From assembly GCA_963790505.1 (NCBI GenBank), contig CAWBOT010000004.1, positions 1,426,001-1,490,000 of the forward strand: a stretch of DNA of 64,000 nt. The letters run 5' to 3'. The notes below the pieces were generated by a model, which was not told where the DNA came from, did no database searches, and was given only the letters and a program-made list of their open reading frames with translations. Origin of the DNA: Acidisarcina sp963790505 (GTDB taxonomy: Bacteria > Acidobacteriota > Terriglobia > Terriglobales > Acidobacteriaceae). Positions within the stretch are counted from its first letter, which is position 1; every line of letters begins with the position of its first letter. Shown here one piece after another: positions 9,274 to 16,531 of the stretch. The translations under genes and the position numbers were made by a program.

Positions 9274-9510
9274 CTAGGCCTTTTTCGCCAGCGCAGCTTC
9301 TTTGCGCTGCTTGGCCCAGCGACGCTTCTGTGCCTGGGCGATACGATTACGGGCGTCCGCGCTCAGGACGCGCTTTTTGGGCGCACTGGCCGCACTCTTC
9401 GCGCTGCCAGTCGGCACGCGATGACCGTTAGTGGAAGTTAGAAGCTCCTTGACGCGCTGCAGCCGGATAATTTCTTCATTGATTGATTGCAATATTTGAT
9501 TACGATCCAT
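9274..9510 (-). CDS. Small basic coiled-coil protein (paralogue of the one at 21134)
   Basis: 78 residues, strongly basic. The first 30 residues form a heptad-like helix (ILQSINEEIIRLQRVKELL); the C-terminal half is Lys/Arg/Ala rich (ARNRIAQAQKRRWAKQRKEA). The protein encoded at 21134-21385 has the same layout: EI-RLQ with LL, then KKR-L, then R-RIA-A-KRRWA. The two are therefore related although 11.6 kb apart on opposite strands. No catalytic motif is visible. The pattern suggests nucleic-acid binding, perhaps a chromatin-type protein, but this is inference. Conservation between the two copies is the main evidence that both are real genes. Confidence 0.75.
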   Translation of the reverse strand: MDRNQILQSINEEIIRLQRVKELLTSTNGHRVPTGSAKSAASAPKKRVLSADARNRIAQAQKRRWAKQRKEAALAKKA

Positions 9511-10006
9511 TCGCTCTCTTTTCTGCCCACTAGATTGACGGGACTAACCATCCGCCCCGGCGTGATTCTCTTGAATTCCGAACGCTCTTTCCGAAAGGCT
9601 ACAGGTTTCATGAAGCCGATCGATCACTGTCGCGCTGCTTCCGGCTCAAGACCCCGAACCATATTGTTTCATGTCAGACAACGACCCAGCCGAGTATCTG
9701 TTTGACGGGTCTTCATGATATGGATGTCCTATTCGATTAATAGTATGCCCGCTCTCGTAATATATACAAATACCTAGCGCCGACTGGAAGGCAGTCCGAT
9801 CGCTTTAGGCTCCTCTCGGGGCTGTAACCGGCCAAGGCTTTCGGAGTCTAACATGAGGATTTGCCTGACTCCCTTCTTGGTCGGGAGGAATCGAGTTGCC
9901 ATCACGGGTCTTGACGCCAGACCTACGAGTTACTTTCGGCCAGGACTCTGAGAGACAATGCTGCCGCAGTCAACAGCTTTAGGACGGAGAAGCAACGGCC
10001 CAACCT
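9511..10006. other. Intergenic region, 496 bases, no supported gene
   Basis: This gap lies between two divergent genes and must hold promoters for the small basic protein (leftward) and the ECF sigma factor (rightward). It is less GC-rich than its surroundings (for example the AT-rich stretch around 9735-9775). Short open frames here have no signal peptide, motif or convincing ribosome-binding site. I see no RNA gene, repeat or clear promoter consensus. Confidence 0.5.
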
Positions 10007-10639
10007 ATGCAGGCAAAGGATATAGACGAGCCCGGGCTGATTACACGCATCTGCGGGGGGGAGAAGGACTTATTTCACGACTTGATCCGGCCCTATGAGC
10101 GGCGGGTCTACCTTACGGTCCTCGCGCTGCTCGGGAGCGAAGCTGAGGCGGAAGACGCGGCGCAGGAAGTGATGATCAAAGCATTTCGAAATCTGGGGTC
10201 TTTTCGCAGCGAGTCCAGGTTCAGCACCTGGCTGGTGTCGATTGCCCTCAACGAAGCACGAAGCCGGCTCCGAAAATCGAAGCGCGTGACTATCGAATCG
10301 CTGGACCAACAGGAGGAAGCACACGCCGGCGATTTTACGCCGGCGATGCTCACCGATTGGCGCGAGATACCGTCGGAAGCGCTGGAACGCTCCGAACTGC
10401 GGGCGACGCTGAAATCCGCGGTGGAGGAGCTTCCTCCGATTTACCGCGAAGTCTTTACGTTGCGCGATCTCGAGGAACTGAATGTCGAGGAGACGGCCAG
10501 GGTTCTTGGGGTCAGCGCCAACGTTGTGAAGGTCAGGCTTCATCGCGCCCGCATGCTGCTTCAGAAGCGCCTGGTGCCGTTGCTGAAGACCTCCTTCGCG
10601 CCGCGGCGGGGACTCTTCGGGAGGGCGCTATGGAGCTGA
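10007..10639 (+). CDS. ECF-family RNA polymerase sigma factor
   Basis: 210 residues with the two ECF domains. Sigma-2 (about 15-95) contains the core-binding helix EAEDAAQEVMIKAFRNLGSF and the promoter-melting segment FSTWLVSIALNEARSRLRK. Sigma-4 (about 130-190) contains LPPIYREVFTLRDLEELNVEE (split here by the limit of the motif) and the -35-recognising helix-turn-helix LGVSANVVKVRLHRAR. It is followed, with a 10-base overlap, by a zinc-finger anti-sigma gene, the usual arrangement for a stress-responsive pair. The loop between the domains is longer than in minimal ECF factors (about 100-135). The signal it answers to cannot be inferred. Confidence 0.94.
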   Translation: MQAKDIDEPGLITRICGGEKDLFHDLIRPYERRVYLTVLALLGSEAEAEDAAQEVMIKAFRNLGSFRSESRFSTWLVSIALNEARSRLRKSKRVTIESLDQQEEAHAGDFTPAMLTDWREIPSEALERSELRATLKSAVEELPPIYREVFTLRDLEELNVEETARVLGVSANVVKVRLHRARMLLQKRLVPLLKTSFAPRRGLFGRALWS

Positions 10640-10893
10640 ACTGCAAACATGTCTGGGGTTATATCTCGGACTACATCGACAGCTCGGTAGACCAGGAGTT
10701 GCGCGAACAGATCGAACGTCACTTGGAGCATTGCGAGATATGCTCGGCCATCCTGGACAGCACGCGGAATATCCTCTATCTCACCGCTGACAATCGGACC
10801 TTCTCGTTGCCAATCGGCTTTAGCGAACGGCTGCACGCCCGCCTTGCCCTGGAACTCGCCGCAGCGAGTGGACCGAATTCGCTAGGGGGGTAA
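10630..10893 (+). CDS. Zinc-finger (ZAS-type) anti-sigma factor
   Basis: 87 residues starting at an ATG inside the last codons of the sigma gene (overlap 10630-10639), which implies translational coupling. The sequence ERHLEHCEICSAIL near residue 35 holds the H-x3-C-x2-C part of a ZAS zinc-binding anti-sigma domain, after an N-terminal helix (CKHVWGYISDYIDSSVD). No membrane segment follows, so it is a soluble, zinc-only type that could respond to redox or metal state by inference from the family. A longer frame starting at 10357 only duplicates the sigma gene region and is not used. Confidence 0.88.
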   Translation: MELNCKHVWGYISDYIDSSVDQELREQIERHLEHCEICSAILDSTRNILYLTADNRTFSLPIGFSERLHARLALELAAASGPNSLGG

Positions 10894-10905
10894 GACGCGC
10901 GGCAT

Positions 10906-10947
10906 AAAACCGGACTTACCGAAGGGAATTGCCCTTCCAAAGTCGGG
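10906..10947 (-). terminator. Probable rho-independent terminator for the gene ending at 10989
   Basis: Inner stem GAAGGG (10921-10926) with CCCTTC (10932-10937), and outer stem GACTT (10913-10917) with AAGTC (10940-10944). On the minus strand the structure is followed by TTTTA. It lies in the gap between the anti-sigma gene and the convergent membrane-protein gene; A-rich DNA on the other side (GGGAAAAAAG) makes function in both directions possible. Confidence 0.6.
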
Positions 10948-10988
10948 AAAAAAGCGAGGGACTCCACCACCGTCCGGGCCTTGTTGGT

Positions 10989-11468
10989 TTAGAGAACGTG
11001 GTGGATGACGAGGTGAAGAACCTCTTCAACGAAAAGTAACGCGAGGGTCGCCGTGGCGAGCAGTATCTGAAGGTTCTCTGAACGGAGCCTCACCGCAGGC
11101 ACGGGCTTCATCCGCCATTGCGAGGCGGGACGATGGCGTAAGCGGCGAATTCGCCAAATGGCGTAAAGATTGATCAGCGAACCGGCGAGAGCCAGCAGCA
11201 CCATGGGAATACGGATCCAGTTGGCATGCAGGCTACCTGGAATGCGAGCGCCGAGGGCCGACGCCAGGGAGGAGAGACCGATCACCAGGCGGACTCCGCT
11301 GATGGCAACGAAAGCCGTGCAAATACTCTGCAGAATGGCGAAGACGAAGCTCGACCAAAGAACGATCCAGCCTTTGAAAGTCTTTTCCAGGTTCGCGCCT
11401 TGAGACGAACTCTCACGGGCCGAACTAAGGCTTGGCGCTCCCTCTTCAGGTCGCGTGGTCTGGATCAT
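10989..11468 (-). CDS. Small integral membrane protein of unknown function
   Basis: 159 residues. A polar N-terminal 30 residues precede four hydrophobic stretches: about 33-55 (WIVLWSSFVFAILQSICTAF), about 56-75, about 88-108 (IPMVLLALAGSLINLYAIW) and about 133-157 (LLATATLALLFVEEVLHLVI), separated by short basic loops (RIRRLRHR). It is an inner-membrane protein with no enzyme or transporter motif that I recognise. A hairpin with T-tract lies downstream. No operon partner is evident. Confidence 0.7.
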   Translation of the reverse strand: MIQTTRPEEGAPSLSSARESSSQGANLEKTFKGWIVLWSSFVFAILQSICTAFVAISGVRLVIGLSSLASALGARIPGSLHANWIRIPMVLLALAGSLINLYAIWRIRRLRHRPASQWRMKPVPAVRLRSENLQILLATATLALLFVEEVLHLVIHHVL

Positions 11469-11505
11469 GGATAATTCGACACCGTCAGTTCAAACTGCGC
11501 AGAAG

Positions 11506-11532
11506 CAAAAAGGACGGCGACCGCCGCCCTTC
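11506..11532 (-). terminator. Rho-independent terminator of the cold-shock gene
   Basis: Read on the minus strand: AAGGGCGGC, loop GGTC, GCCGTCCTT (one G-T pair), followed by TTTTG. It lies 24 bases beyond the stop codon of the cold-shock protein gene. Confidence 0.85.
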
Positions 11533-11555
11533 CTGTTTAGAAGTTTGCGCGAAGC

Positions 11556-11756
11556 CTAGAGGACCTGAACGTTCTCAGCCTGCCAGCCCTTCGGACCCTT
11601 CACTACGTTGAACTGCACCGCCTGGCCTTCCTGCAAGCTGCGGAAGCCATTGGCTTGAATCGCGGTGTGGTGAACGAATACATCTTCACCGTTGGCGCGG
11701 CTCAGAAATCCAAAGCCCTTCGCATCGTTAAACCATTTCACTGTTCCCTGTTCCAT
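11556..11756 (-). CDS. Cold-shock domain protein
   Basis: 66 residues, one complete cold-shock domain, the usual CspA size. RNA-binding motifs RNP1 (KGFGFL, residues 13-18) and RNP2 (VFVHHTAI, near 26-33) are intact, and the N-terminus EQGTVKWFND is canonical. It binds single-stranded RNA or DNA and acts as an RNA chaperone. AAGGAAAAG 9-17 bases before the ATG is the ribosome-binding site. A long leader (a -10-like TATACT at 11882-11877 on the minus strand) would fit the thermosensitive untranslated region of csp genes, though I cannot show a fold. An intrinsic terminator follows. Confidence 0.96.
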   Translation of the reverse strand: MEQGTVKWFNDAKGFGFLSRANGEDVFVHHTAIQANGFRSLQEGQAVQFNVVKGPKGWQAENVQVL

Positions 11757-11876
11757 AACTTGATTCTTTTCCTTTTGTAGAGATAACGCTGAATTGAAAT
11801 CGGGATATTCGCAGGTAGTGCTACAGCAAAGTGCATAACGAGCGGTAGAGCCACAGTCCCTATTCGACGCTCATTC

Positions 11877-11882
11877 AGTATA
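11877..11882 (-). promoter_or_regulatory. Possible -10 element for the cold-shock gene
   Basis: TATACT on the minus strand, about 120 bases before the cold-shock start codon. The best -35 candidate (TTGCGC) lies 19 bases away, which is longer than ideal. If correct it gives the long leader typical of csp genes. Confidence 0.35.
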
Positions 11883-12032
11883 ACCGGAATGGCAAGCGAC
11901 TGCGCAAGTATTATTTTGTCACCAAGCCAAGCCCAAAAAACCTGTTGCCAAAATGGTACGCGGCGACGAATTTTCGCAAGGTTTTCTCAGGAAATTAAGG
12001 CTGCCTTCGCGGGACGGCGGGATGATCGGGGC

Positions 12033-12929
12033 ATGATCGATTCCCAAGTCACTCCAGATCGCCTGCATTCGCTAGCCTGGCCAAGGACTGGCAAGGCCCG
12101 GGTGCTTGAGTTTCCGGCCCAGAGCAGACCCCTGCTCCCCTTGCCGCCGGTCGTCGACCCCGCCCCCGCTGCGCCAGTGCAGCCCGGCTTCAAGCCAATG
12201 GAGCTGGGTCATTACCGGGTGGCTATCGCCCAGACCCTGGCCGAACGCGAGGCGGCCTGCCGATTGCGCTTCAAAGTCTTCAATATCGAGCTCGGCGAAG
12301 GGCTGCAGGCTTCCTATCGCACCGGTATGGACACCGACGACTTCGATCTCTTCTGCGATCATCTGGTGGTTGAAGACCGGAACTCACGTGGGATCGTCGG
12401 AACTTACCGCATGCAGACAGGGGCGATGGCGGCGCAGAATCTCGGATACTACGGCGCGCAGGAGTTTGATTTTTCGCCCTTTGAGCGTCTTCGGGCCTCG
12501 ATCCTCGAGCTCGGACGGGCCTCCATCGACCGTGAACACCGCTCGAGCGAAGTACTGACTCTGTTGTGGCGGGGAATTGCCCAGTACACGCGGCTGCATA
12601 ATCTCCGCTATTTGATCGGCTGCTCCTCCGTCAACTCGCAGGATCCGAGAGTCGGCTGGCAGATGCACCGGCAGCTATCGGAGTTTCTGGTCGGCGAGGA
12701 ATTTCGCGCCGCTCCAACGCCTGCGTTTTGCTTGCCTTTCACCGAAGAGGCCCCGGATGTCATGGCCAAGGTCCCTAAGCTGCTGCGGACGTATATTGGC
12801 ATCGGGGCAAAAGTCTGCGGGGCTCCAGCGCTGGACCGGGAGTTCGGTACCATCGACTTTCTCACCCTGCTCGACATGCGCGAACTGACTCCTGCCGCGA
12901 GGGTCCGGTTTCTGACCGACACACAATAA
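12033..12929 (+). CDS. olsB: L-ornithine N-alpha-acyltransferase (OlsB-like)
   Basis: 298 residues from ATG 12033; earlier in-frame starts add only a low-complexity stretch. The GNAT-like domain, about residues 55-250, carries VAIAQTLAEREAACRLRFKV, DTDDFDLFCDHLVV, GTYRMQTG, and ELGRASIDREHR followed by LLWRGIAQY, the pattern of ornithine-acyl-ACP N-acyltransferases. The enzyme transfers a 3-hydroxy fatty acyl group from acyl-carrier protein to ornithine, making lyso-ornithine lipid, the first step of a phosphorus-free membrane lipid. The next gene, two bases on, is an acyltransferase suited to the second step, which supports the call. An unusually Pro-rich N-terminal segment (about 30-50) precedes the domain. 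Confidence 0.88.
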   Translation: MIDSQVTPDRLHSLAWPRTGKARVLEFPAQSRPLLPLPPVVDPAPAAPVQPGFKPMELGHYRVAIAQTLAEREAACRLRFKVFNIELGEGLQASYRTGMDTDDFDLFCDHLVVEDRNSRGIVGTYRMQTGAMAAQNLGYYGAQEFDFSPFERLRASILELGRASIDREHRSSEVLTLLWRGIAQYTRLHNLRYLIGCSSVNSQDPRVGWQMHRQLSEFLVGEEFRAAPTPAFCLPFTEEAPDVMAKVPKLLRTYIGIGAKVCGAPALDREFGTIDFLTLLDMRELTPAARVRFLTDTQ

Positions 12930-12931
12930 CG

Positions 12932-13723
12932 ATGGCGCGAAGCCGGCTGCGGGGCTCGTGGAAGGCGATCGTCTTGGTGTGTTCTCTAAGCCAATGCGTG
13001 GCCAGTTACCTGGTTTGGCGCCTCGCAACGGGAGACCCCTCAAAGGCGGAGCGGGCCCAGTGGCTGCATCGCTGCTGCAAGCTGGTGCTGCGCAGGCTGG
13101 GCTTCGATATTAGGGTTGACGGCGCCCTTCCCCGAGTCGGCCTGATTACTTCCAACCACCTCAGCTACCTCGACATTCTCTTCTATGGCGCGACGATACC
13201 ATGCGTCTTTGTCGCCAAGTTAGAGGTACGTTCCTGGCCGGTGCTGGGGTTGCTGGCATCGCTGGGAGGGACGGTGTTTGTTGACCGGCGGAGCGCCTTG
13301 AGCGCCGCCGACGCGGCCGTCCGTATCGAAAATCTCCTTGCCTCCGGGATTATGGTCCTGGTCTTCCCTGAAGGCACAAGTTCGGACGGCTCCGGTGTGC
13401 TGCGGTTCTACCCTTCGCTGTTTGAACCGGCGATTCGCGCCGCTCTACCTGTAACGGCAGCGGCAATTCGCTACGCCGCCGGCGGAGCAGTTGAAGCCGA
13501 CCTCTGTTACTACGGAGACATTTCATTTGCCCCGCACCTGCTCTCGACGCTGCAACTCCCTGAAGTCGAGGCGAAATTGCACTTCGCCTGGCCGGGTAGA
13601 GTCTTTGACAACCGCAAGGAGGCGGCGAAGAAGTTGCGGGAGCAGGTGGTCGCCCTGCGCGCGGGAGCCGAATCGGTAGCGGGTGCGGCATCTCAACCCT
13701 GCTCGCTCTCCCGTCTCACTTGA
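12932..13723 (+). CDS. olsA: 1-acyl-glycerol-3-phosphate-type acyltransferase (OlsA-like)
   Basis: 263 residues of the PlsC family. An N-terminal hydrophobic segment (about 10-30) is followed by the catalytic NHLSYLD (NHx4D, near 73-79) and the substrate-binding FPEGTSSDGSG (near 147). Starting two bases after olsB, it very probably adds the second fatty acid to lyso-ornithine lipid; a general lysophosphatidate acyltransferase role is the alternative. Ornithine lipids replace phospholipids under phosphate limitation in many bacteria, but no Pho-box is visible upstream of olsB. Confidence 0.87.
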   Translation: MARSRLRGSWKAIVLVCSLSQCVASYLVWRLATGDPSKAERAQWLHRCCKLVLRRLGFDIRVDGALPRVGLITSNHLSYLDILFYGATIPCVFVAKLEVRSWPVLGLLASLGGTVFVDRRSALSAADAAVRIENLLASGIMVLVFPEGTSSDGSGVLRFYPSLFEPAIRAALPVTAAAIRYAAGGAVEADLCYYGDISFAPHLLSTLQLPEVEAKLHFAWPGRVFDNRKEAAKKLREQVVALRAGAESVAGAASQPCSLSRLT

Positions 13724-13772
13724 GAATGCCTGCGCCTGAGGCTCGCCTCCGAAGCGGTGCCGGGAACAGAGG

Positions 13773-14885
13773 TTACGATTTCACAGTCGACTTCTTGGCC
13801 GAAGACACCTTGCGGGCGCCCGTGGGGGGAGCGGCGGTAGATTGGCGCACAATCAGCCGTGTGGGAACGGCATATTCCCTCGGAGCCGACTTCGCCAAGC
13901 CATTGCTATGCTCGCGCAGCGCCCGGAAAGCGCTGCGGGCCAGATCGACGCGGGACATCTGTACGGTGGTCAACGGCGGCGTGGTGAATTGGGCGAAGCG
14001 GATATCGTCAAAGCCGATGATGGAGAGGTCTCTGGGCACCTTGAGACCGGTGGAGTAAGCTGAGCGCATAACGCCAATCGCAGTCATGTCGTTAGAGCAC
14101 ATGATGGCCGTCGGCAGTTCGCCGCGCGCCTGCAGGCGTTCGAAGGCCAGCATGCCGCCCTCGAGCGTGTGGTTGGCTTCCGTGACCCGGGCGTCTTTGG
14201 CCGAAAACCTTGCCTCTTTAGCCGCGGTCCGAAAGGTCTCCATGCGGGCTTTGGCGGAGTGCAGGGTCCTGGGGCCGCTGATGAAGGTGATCTGACGATG
14301 TCCAAGAGCGGCGAGGTGGTGGACAGCCTGCCGGATGCCGGCCCCGTAGTCCACCCGCAGGGTGCTCACGAGCGGACTCGGAAGGTCGAAGTCGATCAAG
14401 GCGAGCGGAATGTGACGCTCGGCCAGTTGCTGCAGCAAAGGCTCTTCGATGCCGAACGTCATGACCGCTACGCCCTCGACCTTCCGCTCGAGCATACGGC
14501 GGATCACCAGGTTCATTCGATGTGGGTCGTAGTTGGTGGAGCCGATCAGAATTTCGTAACCGTTCTCCACCGCGATCTCTTCAAAGCCCTGGATCAACTC
14601 GGGAAAGAACGGATTCGTAATTTCGGAAATCACCAGGCCGAGCAGCCGGCTGCGGCCGGAAACCAGGCCTCGGGCCTGAGTATTGGGATAGTAGTCCAGC
14701 TCTTCGATCGATTTCCAGACGCGCTTTGCCAGCTCCGGCCCGACAGTGGGTATGCCGTTAATGGTGCGCGAGACAGTAGCGATAGAAACCCTCGCGCGCT
14801 CCGCGACGGCGCGAATGTCCAGCGTGCCTTGGGCTGATCGTTTTTTGCGGACGGCTGCCACGGTTGCATGGTAGCTCACCCGCAC
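13773..14885 (-). CDS. LacI-family transcriptional regulator
   Basis: 370 residues. The LacI helix-turn-helix DIRAVAERARVSIATVSRTI is at about 23-42, the hinge helix RARGLVSGRSRLLGLVI near 71-87, and a periplasmic-binding-protein-like sensor domain follows, ending with SIIGFDDIRFAQFTTPPLTT near 310. Such proteins repress sugar-use genes until the sugar binds. The C-terminal 20 residues are an extra basic Lys/Ser tail (KVSSAKKSTVKS). A palindrome, GAAAATGTTTTC, sits 8 bases ahead of its start and may be its own operator. No sugar gene is adjacent, so the target is unknown. Confidence 0.92.
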   Translation of the reverse strand: MRVSYHATVAAVRKKRSAQGTLDIRAVAERARVSIATVSRTINGIPTVGPELAKRVWKSIEELDYYPNTQARGLVSGRSRLLGLVISEITNPFFPELIQGFEEIAVENGYEILIGSTNYDPHRMNLVIRRMLERKVEGVAVMTFGIEEPLLQQLAERHIPLALIDFDLPSPLVSTLRVDYGAGIRQAVHHLAALGHRQITFISGPRTLHSAKARMETFRTAAKEARFSAKDARVTEANHTLEGGMLAFERLQARGELPTAIMCSNDMTAIGVMRSAYSTGLKVPRDLSIIGFDDIRFAQFTTPPLTTVQMSRVDLARSAFRALREHSNGLAKSAPREYAVPTRLIVRQSTAAPPTGARKVSSAKKSTVKS

Positions 14886-14892
14886 CCACAGG

Positions 14893-14904
14893 GAAAATGT
14901 TTTC
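14893..14904. promoter_or_regulatory. Possible LacI-type operator (autoregulation)
   Basis: GAAAATGTTTTC, an inverted repeat of GAAAA/TTTTC with a two-base centre, 8 bases upstream of the LacI-family gene start, overlapping its ribosome-binding region. LacI-family operators often have the form GAAA-NCGN-TTTC; here the central CG is TG. Confidence 0.35.
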
Positions 14905-14933
14905 TCGCCAGCTTCGAGATGAATGTACGGCAG

Positions 14934-15362
14934 TCAGCTGACAGGACGCCATCCGGCGGCCATGCGGTCTTTGAGAATGCAGCGGTTCATGACCACCTTG
15001 ACTCCGGCGGCTTCCGCCGATGCCGCCGCCTCTTCGTGGCAGACACCTTCCTGCAGCCATAACCGGGGGATGTACAAGCGAATGACGTCTTCCACGATCT
15101 CGGGCACATGCTTGGGCGCGCGGAAAACGTTTACTAAATCGATTTTCGAGCCGAGCTGTTCATCGGCTTGGCCGAGTGACGCGTAGGCCCGTTCACCGAG
15201 CACGGTGCCAGCCAGCGGATTTATCGGAACGATCCGGTAGCCCTGCCGCTGCATGAATTGCGAAACGCCATAGCTCGCTCGTCCCGGGTTGTCGGAGAGA
15301 CCGATGACAGCGATGGTTCGAGTGTTCTCGAGAATTTCATGAATGGCTTCGGGCTCGTTCAT
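14934..15362 (-). CDS. CoA-binding (YccU-like) domain protein
   Basis: 142 residues forming one Rossmann CoA-binding domain: TIAVIGLSDNPGRASYGVSQ near residue 16, RIVPINPLAG near 43, IDLVNVFRAPKHVPEIVED near 73, LWLQEGVCHEEAA near 101, VVMNRCILKD near 124. The VCHEEA and NRC elements are typical of the family found alone in many bacteria. The exact role is not known. It lies 5 bases after prfB and 48 bases before the LacI gene on the same strand, so a shared transcript from prfB is likely. Confidence 0.9.
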   Translation of the reverse strand: MNEPEAIHEILENTRTIAVIGLSDNPGRASYGVSQFMQRQGYRIVPINPLAGTVLGERAYASLGQADEQLGSKIDLVNVFRAPKHVPEIVEDVIRLYIPRLWLQEGVCHEEAAASAEAAGVKVVMNRCILKDRMAAGWRPVS

Positions 15363-15367
15363 GGCCG

Positions 15368-16514
15368 TTACTCCAGATCGTCGGATGCGTCGGTGCCCCC
15401 CGGAACGTTGCCGTCGCGGCGCATCAGCAAATATCCGCGGATGAACGGCTCCAGATAGCCGTCGAGCACGCGGTCGACGTCGCCGAATTCCACTTTAGTG
15501 CGATGGTCCTTGGCAATCCGGTACGGCTGGAGAACATACGACCGTATCTGCGAGCCAAACTTGATATCGAGCTTCGAGTCTTCCAGCTTGCGGCTGATCT
15601 CTTTCTTCTTGTCGAGCTCGAATTCGTAGAGCTTGGAGCGCATCATCTTCATCGCCCGCTCTTTATTCTTATGCTGCGAGCGCTCGTTCTGGCACTGGGT
15701 GACGATGTTGGTTGGGATGTGAGTGATGCGCACGGCAGAGTCGGTCGTGTTGACATGCTGGCCGCCCTTGCCACCGGAGCGGTAAGTGTCGATGCGAAGG
15801 TCGTCAGGCTTGATGTCGATTTCTATAGAGTCGTCGATTTCAGGCGAGACGAAGACCGAGGCAAACGAGGTGTGGCGCCGTTTTGCCTGGTCGAAGGGGG
15901 AGATCCGGACGAGACGATGAATACCGGTTTCGCCGGAGAGCTGGCCAAAGGCAAATTCGCCGGAGACGGTAATTGTCGCCGACTTGATGCCCGCTTCTTC
16001 GCCGTCCTGGTAGTCGTTGACCTCGGTCTTGAAGCCCTGGCGCTCCGCCCAGCGCAGGTACATGCGCAGCAGCATATCGGCCCAGTCCTGGGACTCCGTT
16101 CCGCCGGCGCCGGGATGCACAGTGAGGATGGCGTTGAGCGGGTCGGTCTCCGCGGAGAGCATGGTGCGCGTCTCCATCGCTTCGACAAAGGCGCTCAGTG
16201 ATTCGATGTCGCGCGCCAACTCCGTCTCGAGGTCGGCCTCGACGTTCTCACTCTCGCGAGCGAGCTCAAAATAGGCCTCGATGTCGCCCGTGCGGCGGGC
16301 GAGTTCCTGGTCGTCGGCAAGCATCGCCTCGAGACGCTTCCGTTCGCGCATGAGCGGTTGCGAGAGGGCTGGATTAGACCAGAGATTCGGGTCGGAGAGT
16401 TTTACTTCGAGGGCCGCGAGGTCGCGGCGCAGCTTGGCGGGGTCAAAGATACTCCCGCAGGGTTTTTACCTTTTCGCGGACCTGGGAGTAAGCGAATTCG
16501 AGTTCGTTCAACAT
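15368..16514 (-). CDS. prfB: Peptide chain release factor 2, programmed +1 frameshift
   Basis: Release factor 2 reads UAA and UGA stops and frees the finished protein. The first frame starts at ATG 16514 (LNELEFAYSQVREKV) and stops after 23 codons at an in-frame UGA (16445-16443). The second frame takes over by skipping one base and runs to 15368, giving join 16514-16446 plus 16444-15368, 381 residues. RF2-specific SPF (near RISPFDQAKRRHTSF) and the catalytic GGQ (SGGKGGQHVNTTDSAVR) are present. The slip site CTTTGAC with GGGAG three bases upstream matches the classic autoregulated prfB arrangement. A naive annotation would start at the internal ATG 16351 and lose the N-terminus. Confidence 0.95.
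16442..16457 (-). promoter_or_regulatory. prfB programmed +1 frameshift site
   Basis: On the minus strand: GGGAG, TAT, CTT, TGA, C. The Shine-Dalgarno-like GGGAG pulls the ribosome, the Leu codon CTT slips one base, and the weak UGA-C stop is read poorly when RF2 is low. This matches the known autoregulatory element of bacterial prfB; only the SD-like part differs slightly from the common AGGGGG. Confidence 0.93.
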
Positions 16515-16531
16515 GACAACTCGTACCTGAC

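Noticed and set aside
9487..9705. 72-codon plus-strand frame over the start of the small basic protein gene
   Set aside because: Overlaps the real gene start in antisense and has no recognisable feature.
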